A stretch of 12,327 nucleotides of DNA from Bacteroidales bacterium (GTDB taxonomy: Bacteria; Bacteroidota; Bacteroidia; Bacteroidales; JAGOPY01). The first letter of the stretch is position 1. Each line of letters opens with the position of its first letter. Below the pieces are notes generated by a model that did no database searches, was not told the DNA's origin, and saw nothing but the letters and a program-made list of their open reading frames with translations. Shown here one piece after another: positions 6,858 to 12,327 of the stretch. The stretch spans positions 1-12,327 of the forward strand of contig DAOWEV010000223.1 in NCBI GenBank assembly GCA_030638325.1. Reading direction: 5' to 3'. A program made the position numbers and the translations under genes.

Positions 6858-8355
6858 CTAGGATCTTGTTTATTAAATACCGGAACCCTATTATTTCAGA
6901 TGCGGTAATGACAGCATTGATAGTGGTCCCCAAAATGCCATGTATGTTCAGGTTCTGGCCCGTAAGATACAAACCTTTGACCTTTGTCGCGGGCAAGATA
7001 ATGGACCTGACCGGGTTTTCACAATCTTTCAGTATGCCGTAAGCTGAACCTTCTTTGGTAGCTGTGTGATCTTTGAACGTCAATGGTGTAGAAACGTAGT
7101 ACCTGACGATCTTCTGCCTGATCCCGGGAAATCTTTCCTCCACCAGGTCAAGCAAGCGATTGCTCATCTTTTCTTTATACTCCTCGTAATCTTCTCCTCT
7201 TTGATCAGGAGGCAGGTTTTCCCATCTCCTGAAATCTTTATACGGTATGAATGATAAAATACTGACTGTCTTTGTAAACTGTCCCTGGCCTGAAACGGCA
7301 GGTGTGTATAGTAAAAATGTGTCGGGCCAGGTTGTTATGTCCAACTGGTCATTAAAATAATCGTCCGATCTGTAATGAAAATAATTATAATTCAGATATG
7401 GAAAAGTATTATCCTTCATGATCAGGTATAAAGTAAAGAAGCCGGGGGTATTTTCCAGCTTACTGATCCTGGCGATATAGGCTTTTCTGAGTTTGTCAGT
7501 ATCGATCATTTTCAGGGTCACAGCAGGGTGAACGTCTGAAATGATCTTATCGGCCTTGATGATCTCGCCGTTGCATAATTCAACACGGTTAACGGCATTG
7601 TCTTCGATGCCTATTTTTTTAACTTCCGAATCAGTAAAGACCTCTCCTCCCTGGATACGGATGTTTTCGATGAGCAGGCCGGCGATCTGATCGCTGCTGT
7701 CAACAGGCCTCCAGGCACTGTTGATATAAGAATTCCGGATGCAGGCATGCAGGTAAAGTGGAGTACGGTTTACAGCGCTGTGATACATTGAATTGGCCCC
7801 GGCCAGAACATGGTGTAAACGGGGCAGGTCTGATAGCGACCTGATAAATCCCATAGCACATTGATTCAGGACCCCGGGGTCGAGAATATAATCAGAGGCA
7901 TGTTTCAGATTATAAAGAGGAATGGCCCTGATGGTTTGTTGAAGCTTGTCGGTATAGTCTTTTAAACCCGGGTGTTGAGATGGGAAAAGAGAATGGAGCG
8001 TTTCCACAAATTTGTCATATCCCTGGGCATGTTTGTAGTTTGTTGGATCATTCCCAAAGGAGATGACATCGTAGCCATCCTCATCCAGTTTTCTGAGCCT
8101 GAGTTTATCGGCAATGCCGAAATAGTTGAAGAAAGTGTAAAGGGTCTGTCCCGGTGACATGCTTCCGATATAATGCAGGCCGGTATCGAATACATGGCCA
8201 TCGCGGGTAAATGTCTGGAGATTGCCACCGGGCTGATGGTTCTTTTCCAGGATGCACACCCTGAAGCCCTCCCGGCTCAGTATGTAACCACATACCAGGC
8301 CTCCCAACCCGCTTCCGATGATTATAATATCATATTTGGTCTTCTTTTCTCGCAA
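6847..8355 (-). CDS. FAD-dependent oxidoreductase of the CrtI/CrtISO/retinol-saturase type
   Basis: A 502-residue flavoprotein. The N-terminus has the dinucleotide-binding beta-alpha-beta unit IIIGSGLGGLVCGYILSREG (11-30), the ribose-binding acidic residue in LEK (36-38), then PGGNLQTFTRDGHVFDTGLHYIG, typical of the phytoene-desaturase/retinol-saturase superfamily. The C-terminal FAD motif GLYLTGQNLNIHGILGT (461-477) is also present. Family members desaturate, saturate or isomerise conjugated polyene chains, which would suit a polyene pigment intermediate; the direction of reaction cannot be told. No signal peptide or clear transmembrane helix, so cytoplasmic or peripheral on the inner membrane. 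The ATG at 8355 overlaps the end of the MMPL fusion gene by 26 nt, and the TAA overlaps the next gene by 11 nt, indicating translational coupling in one operon. Confidence 0.87.
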   Translation of the reverse strand: MREKKTKYDIIIIGSGLGGLVCGYILSREGFRVCILEKNHQPGGNLQTFTRDGHVFDTGLHYIGSMSPGQTLYTFFNYFGIADKLRLRKLDEDGYDVISFGNDPTNYKHAQGYDKFVETLHSLFPSQHPGLKDYTDKLQQTIRAIPLYNLKHASDYILDPGVLNQCAMGFIRSLSDLPRLHHVLAGANSMYHSAVNRTPLYLHACIRNSYINSAWRPVDSSDQIAGLLIENIRIQGGEVFTDSEVKKIGIEDNAVNRVELCNGEIIKADKIISDVHPAVTLKMIDTDKLRKAYIARISKLENTPGFFTLYLIMKDNTFPYLNYNYFHYRSDDYFNDQLDITTWPDTFLLYTPAVSGQGQFTKTVSILSFIPYKDFRRWENLPPDQRGEDYEEYKEKMSNRLLDLVEERFPGIRQKIVRYYVSTPLTFKDHTATKEGSAYGILKDCENPVRSIILPATKVKGLYLTGQNLNIHGILGTTINAVITASEIIGFRYLINKILDAQ

Positions 8356-11300
8356 GAATTAAAAAGTTTGATGTGTGTCGTTTTTCTTCTATAACTTCTG
8401 TTTTCAACCCATTCCGGCTTAATATTTCCTCTATTTTAACTTTTGAAGTAAAGAAAAGTTCTTTACTGTTTTCCCGGGTCTTGTTAAATCCCATCCGGGT
8501 ACTGAAAAACTCAGTCATCCGGGTTCTTTTATGTTGCTGTTCCTGTGCGCGGTCTGCATCCCGAACCAGGATCACGCCCCCCGAATTCAATCCGGATGCA
8601 CATTTGCTGATGAGTCTTTCCTGGTCTTTTTCAGGCATATAATGTAATATATCGCTCATGATAAAAGCATCGCTGTTTTGGAAATCAAAAGAAAGCACAT
8701 CCATACAGACAAAATTAGTGTTATTGTTTTTCAACCCGGCATTATCAGCAACAGCAATTTTTTCACCATCATAATCAACACCGGTAATATTTCTTTCGGG
8801 AGAAAGCAAATTCAGCATGTAGGTCATTACGCCATAGCCACAGCCTATGTCCACAATCTTACCTTTCTCCGGCAGGCATTTATCAAATAAGCCATACCCG
8901 TTTTCAAGCCGAAGTTTGATCCTGATGTACCACTCAAGCACAGGCCCTTTGTAGATATAATTATGGATGAGGTCATATTTATGAAAGTCAGTATCTTCAA
9001 CTTCCGCCCTTATCTGATCATATTCTCCAATCATATGTTTTCTCACAAGCCGTGCTTTTTCAAGCTGGGTTTTCCCATAGGCCGGATCATCGTATTTGAT
9101 CCTGTCAAGGGTTTTGACAGTGATCCGTTTAGTCTTTTTAAGAAATGGCTCACCCTTGGTCACGCATTTACCTGTGCCATGTATGATGACCGGAAGAATA
9201 TCCAGGTTTAACTTTTCAGCAAGATAAAATGCCCCTTTATGAAATCGTTTGATTTTCATATCTGCCGACCGGCTGCCTTCCGGAAAGATCATAATGGAAT
9301 ATCCTTGTTTAACCCGGTCTTCCAGCTCTGGTAAAAGCGTATCAAGGCCGGCAGATCCGTCGAAATAATCAGCCAGCTTTACAATCCTTCCCAGAATAGG
9401 GTTTTTAATGACCCATTCATTGGTCATCAGGATCATTTTAGGATATAACATTATAACCAGGACCAGGTCGATCTGTGACTGGTGGTTAGCAATGATAACA
9501 GCAGGTTTTTTAAATCTTTTTCTTTCCCAGTTAATTATATTCTTGGGGTTATGAAATATCCCAAAAACGATAAATGTACATGCATGGCTCAACAGCGAGT
9601 GAAATGTCATTTTTCGTTTTTCAATATTGATAAACGGTAAAAGATACCGCAAAACAAAACCTGAAATGATGAGTACAATACCGCCGGAAAGGTAGATCAG
9701 TACTGTCCAGATGGAAAATACAAAATTCATAAAAGTAACCGGGATCCTGCGTCTCATTTTCTTGTGGTAGATAAGCCATCTGAAGAGTACCGGTTCCAGG
9801 GTATAGGTTATAAAGATCACCGATGTTATACCTATTACGGCAGCCAGGGCAATAGATCTCAAAGCCGGATGTTTTGCGAACACCAGGACCCCGATACCGA
9901 TCAATGTGGTGATGGCCGAAATCAGGATTGATGTTTTATAGGATATAAGGTTGTTAATGCCGGTTTTATATTCCTGTAACAGTCCCCGCATGATGAAAAT
10001 ACTGTAGTCGATCCCCAGTCCGAAGATAAATGTTGAGATCACAATATTGAAGATGTTGAATTTGATGCCAAGCAGGCTCATGATACCGAGGGTCCATATC
10101 CAGCTTATGAGCATGGGGATGAAAGCAACGATGCCCAGTTCGATGCGGCCGAAGGCGACCGTCAGGATCAGGAAAACAACCAACATGGAAACCAGGATAA
10201 GGAGATTGAAATTCTTTTTAAGAACATCTATGAATACAGTGGTAAGGAGTTGTTTGTCGAAAATGACCACATTATTGTTTGAACCCAACTCATGATATAC
10301 CAGCTCTTTTTTATCCTGGGCTACCCTCAACAGGGCGATTACGGTGGTGCTGTCGCCATTTTGTTGAATATAATTTTCCAGGAAAAGTTTTTTTACTTCA
10401 TCAGCTTGTGAATTCAGGAATGATTCTGTGTTCTTTCTGAGCAGGCTCATCAGAGGATCAAATGCCGATGTCTTAAATTTATACTGACTTCCTGCCATTA
10501 TGAGATCCCGCTCTATTCGTTCAATCTTACCAGTTGTCCAGTATGCTTTCCAGCGGGCGATCCTGATATGTTTCATAGAATCTGAAGGCAACAAAGTACT
10601 GATTGAAGTATATCTTTCCACGATGCCCCTGTTGTTGATGTCTCTCATTTTCAAGTCAACTCTTTCCTGTATTTGAAGCGCTTCATCAAGATTTTTCCCG
10701 GTGGATGCAACGAATATGGTTCGAAGTTTATAGCCTGATATTTTGTCAAGGTTTTCTTCCGACAGCTTCAGTTTCTGGTTCACAAAACTCAGGTTCGACA
10801 TATCCCCTTCAAATTGTACTTTCTTCCATGTAAAAAGGAAGATGATGGTGAGCAGGATAATAAGGACCCCCAGTATTTTATTCTGATGATAAGGATAAGC
10901 GGCGATATGATGGATGAATCCGGTTGATTTGTGAGCCGTAGCCTCTTTCCGGGGGGCCAATTGAGGCAGGATAATAAGCGTTGCCAATGCAGCTCCCAGT
11001 ATGCTTATTCCGGCAAAAAGCCCGAGATCACGGATAGCGGCAGAATCAATTATTAAAAGGCAGAAAAAGGCTGCCGCCGTGGTAAAACTGCTGATCAGGA
11101 CAGGTGTTGAAATATCCCTGATCACAAGCCCGATGTCGTTCCTGTTCTTTAAATGTGTAAAAAAATGCAGTGAATAATCAATGGTGATTCCCAGTAATAC
11201 AGCCCCAAATCCAAGCGAGATGGCCGAAATATTTGTTTGAAACAGAAATAATATGGCCAGCGCCAGAGAAGCCCCGGCGAAAGCTGGAAAAAATATGAGA

Positions 11301-11500
11301 AAAAAGATGGTCTTTTTCCGGAAAAACAGGCTGATAAAGGTGATCATAAGTATAACAGCAATGCTGATTGTCAAAATAATATCTTGTTTTATCTGACGGG
11401 CATTACTAACTGATACAGCGGCAGTGCCGAAATATTCCAGTTTGACAGTTTGATCAAAAGCCATTGACAAAGAACCTGAGATTTTGTCCAGGCCATCCAT
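8330..11500 (-). CDS. MMPL exporter (main part) fused to PlsC-type acyltransferase and SAM methyltransferase; 3' part of frameshifted gene
   Basis: A 1056-residue frame (ATG at 11500; open to 11566). Its first 30 residues match the end of an MMPL periplasmic loop, so 11500 is probably an internal Met, not the true start. Residues about 40-180 hold the first set of membrane helices with GITIDYS (104-110). Helix 207-225 starts the second half, with a second periplasmic domain (about 226-430) and further helices with GLGIDYS (494-500); these Asp-Tyr motifs are typical of proton-driven MMPL/RND lipid exporters. After two more helices (about 588-622) comes an acyltransferase domain with NHQSQID (672-678) and FPEGSRS (739-745), then a class I methyltransferase with VDIGCGYG (883-890), VDY (908-910) and an ILHYMPEKDQ segment. 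The AT and MT parts should face the cytoplasm. Role inferred: acylate and/or methylate a lipid-like product and export it. The preceding frame (11557-12195) supplies the missing N-terminus; joined length would be about 1288 residues. Confidence 0.87.
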   Translation of the reverse strand: MDGLDKISGSLSMAFDQTVKLEYFGTAAVSVSNARQIKQDIILTISIAVILMITFISLFFRKKTIFFLIFFPAFAGASLALAILFLFQTNISAISLGFGAVLLGITIDYSLHFFTHLKNRNDIGLVIRDISTPVLISSFTTAAAFFCLLIIDSAAIRDLGLFAGISILGAALATLIILPQLAPRKEATAHKSTGFIHHIAAYPYHQNKILGVLIILLTIIFLFTWKKVQFEGDMSNLSFVNQKLKLSEENLDKISGYKLRTIFVASTGKNLDEALQIQERVDLKMRDINNRGIVERYTSISTLLPSDSMKHIRIARWKAYWTTGKIERIERDLIMAGSQYKFKTSAFDPLMSLLRKNTESFLNSQADEVKKLFLENYIQQNGDSTTVIALLRVAQDKKELVYHELGSNNNVVIFDKQLLTTVFIDVLKKNFNLLILVSMLVVFLILTVAFGRIELGIVAFIPMLISWIWTLGIMSLLGIKFNIFNIVISTFIFGLGIDYSIFIMRGLLQEYKTGINNLISYKTSILISAITTLIGIGVLVFAKHPALRSIALAAVIGITSVIFITYTLEPVLFRWLIYHKKMRRRIPVTFMNFVFSIWTVLIYLSGGIVLIISGFVLRYLLPFINIEKRKMTFHSLLSHACTFIVFGIFHNPKNIINWERKRFKKPAVIIANHQSQIDLVLVIMLYPKMILMTNEWVIKNPILGRIVKLADYFDGSAGLDTLLPELEDRVKQGYSIMIFPEGSRSADMKIKRFHKGAFYLAEKLNLDILPVIIHGTGKCVTKGEPFLKKTKRITVKTLDRIKYDDPAYGKTQLEKARLVRKHMIGEYDQIRAEVEDTDFHKYDLIHNYIYKGPVLEWYIRIKLRLENGYGLFDKCLPEKGKIVDIGCGYGVMTYMLNLLSPERNITGVDYDGEKIAVADNAGLKNNNTNFVCMDVLSFDFQNSDAFIMSDILHYMPEKDQERLISKCASGLNSGGVILVRDADRAQEQQHKRTRMTEFFSTRMGFNKTRENSKELFFTSKVKIEEILSRNGLKTEVIEEKRHTSNFLILARKEDQI

Positions 11501-11556
11501 TAACTCACCGTTTATATCAGTTTCCGTAGAGCCATATGCGGGCGTAAGAAAGATGA

Positions 11557-12195
11557 TCAGGTTTTTTTATCGCTCGAAAAGATGTAACCATCCTCGATGA
11601 TAAAGTTCTCATCGAACCTGAAGTTATTAAGTTTTTGGAGAGCCAGAAAAGTAAATCCGAGGGGATCCCTGAGCAAAACATCTTTCATAATAAACCCGGC
11701 CGGAGAGACCAGGGTTTTATAATTCGCGGCGATGGACTGTTGGATATTCCAGGGGATGATCAAAGAGTCAATATTATGGTAATCCTCTTCATTCAGGTAA
11801 AGAGGCAGGTTTTCGTAAATTTCATTAAAAATAAGCCTGAAATTATCATTATCAAAACGGTCTTCAATCTTTGAGATATGTGACGGATAATACACTTTTT
11901 TCAATGAATCGGTAAACATTCCGGCATACGATATCAGCAGGTCTTTGTCATTTTTTCCGGAAGTGTCAGCCAGGCTAATGTTGACAATAATCTTATTGGT
12001 AAATCTTGATCCCTGCAGAAGGCGGTTATATTTTTCAATTTCCCTGCTATGTGGAATGATCTTGAATATATCTTCCTCCAGCCGGATTTGAGCAGCGAGG
12101 TACACAAGCAATATGATACCCGGGATCACAATCGCAAAAAAGAGCTTTCTGCGTCCTGAAAAGAAATTGAATATGCTCAAGAAGATCGTATGCAC
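11557..12195 (-). CDS. N-terminal part of the MMPL exporter fusion (ends at frameshift)
   Basis: A 212-residue frame starting with GTG at 12195. An in-frame TAA lies 15 nt upstream and no ATG is available before residue 94, while MHTIFLSIFNFFSGRRKLFF is what MMPL proteins of this phylum usually begin with, so the GTG start is credible. Residues about 18-36 form the first membrane helix, followed by the family-like RLEEDIFKIIPHSREIEKY and most of periplasmic domain 1. The frame ends abruptly (SSDKKT-stop) inside that domain, and the sequence continues in the -1 frame with NLIIFLTPAYGSTETD, leading straight into the next frame. A shift at the A-run would rejoin them. Alone, this piece has one helix and cannot be a transporter. 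No convincing promoter or Shine-Dalgarno lies in the 25 nt between the start and the tandem repeat. Confidence 0.8.
   Translation of the reverse strand: MHTIFLSIFNFFSGRRKLFFAIVIPGIILLVYLAAQIRLEEDIFKIIPHSREIEKYNRLLQGSRFTNKIIVNISLADTSGKNDKDLLISYAGMFTDSLKKVYYPSHISKIEDRFDNDNFRLIFNEIYENLPLYLNEEDYHNIDSLIIPWNIQQSIAANYKTLVSPAGFIMKDVLLRDPLGFTFLALQKLNNFRFDENFIIEDGYIFSSDKKT
11562..11568 (-). other. frameshift site in the MMPL fusion gene (run of seven A)
   Basis: On the minus strand the reading is GAT AAA AAA ACC TGA (stop at 11559-11557). One additional A, or a -1 slip after the second AAA, would give GAT AAA AAA AAC CTG and continue through 21 sense codons to the Met at 11500. The zero-frame phase does not fit a canonical X-XXY-YYZ slippery heptamer, since the base before the two Lys codons is T. 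A true indel, a base-calling error in the homopolymer or polymerase slippage are all possible. Confidence 0.8.
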
Positions 12196-12220
12196 GGTTA
12201 TTTTTTGTTACGGGCTACAT

Positions 12221-12327
12221 CAGTTATCAGTAATCAGTTATCAGTAATCAGTTATCAGTAATCAGTTATCAGTAATCAGTTATCAGTAATCAGTTATCAG
12301 TAATCAGTTATCAGTAATCAGTTATCA
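12221..12327. repeat. 14-bp tandem repeat running off the right edge
   Basis: CAGTTATCAGTAAT is repeated seven times without a mismatch from 12221 to 12318, plus nine bases of an eighth copy to the end of the window. Each unit is two near-identical heptamers, CAGTTAT and CAGTAAT, so the true period is about 7 (CAGTWAT). It starts 25 nt upstream of the MMPL GTG start. No coding potential is claimed. The right limit is unknown because the window ends inside it. Confidence 0.95.

Noticed and set aside
11557..11569. Canonical programmed -1 ribosomal frameshift at the A-run
   Set aside because: The zero frame reads GAT AAA AAA ACC, so neither available heptamer (T AAA AAA, A AAA ACC) allows both tRNAs to re-pair after a -1 slip; no clear downstream stem was found by eye.
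12221..12327. CRISPR array
   Set aside because: The units are 14 bp and directly abut, with no unique spacers; it is a simple tandem repeat.

Overview
The window looks like Bacteroidota (Bacteroidetes) chromosome. Every convincing gene lies on the minus strand. Shine-Dalgarno sequences are weak or absent, one start has a TAnnTTTG-type -7 box upstream, and several proteins look like families I know mainly from this phylum. No rRNA, tRNA, CRISPR, transposase or phage gene was seen. The identifications below come from reading motifs, not from database searches.

Right part (12327 down to 3860, in the direction of transcription). A 14-bp tandem repeat fills the right edge. A tightly packed operon follows. 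It begins with a very large fusion protein: an MMPL/RND-type lipid exporter, then a PlsC-type acyltransferase, then a SAM methyltransferase. This gene is split by a frameshift at a run of seven A (minus strand). Next come a CrtI/CrtISO/retinol-saturase-like FAD oxidoreductase, a membrane-anchored C45-type Ntn-hydrolase (acyl-CoA:6-APA acyltransferase-like) and a PaaK-like adenylate-forming ligase. Neighbouring genes overlap by 26 and 11 nt or are 7 nt apart. Such a set resembles the export and tailoring end of aryl-polyene/flexirubin-type pigment clusters. The ligase would activate an aryl or acyl acid, the oxidoreductase would act on a polyene, the acyltransferase, methyltransferase and C45 enzyme would modify or attach the product, and the MMPL part would move it out of the inner membrane. 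The ketosynthase, dehydratase and ammonia-lyase genes expected of such a cluster are not in the window and would have to lie beyond the right edge, so the assignment is an inference.

Middle (3859-3570). No gene. This stretch holds a compact REP/MITE-like element with three GTnCC-tetraloop-GGnAC hairpins and imperfect inverted ends, then a promoter-like -7 box.

Left part (3569 down to 1). A small secreted protein of unknown function has its own promoter candidate and a clear intrinsic terminator. A second transcription unit follows, with a PlsB/DHAPAT-like acyltransferase and, 41 nt later, a polytopic TMTC-like membrane protein with C-terminal TPRs that runs off the left edge. It has 540 complete codons in the window.
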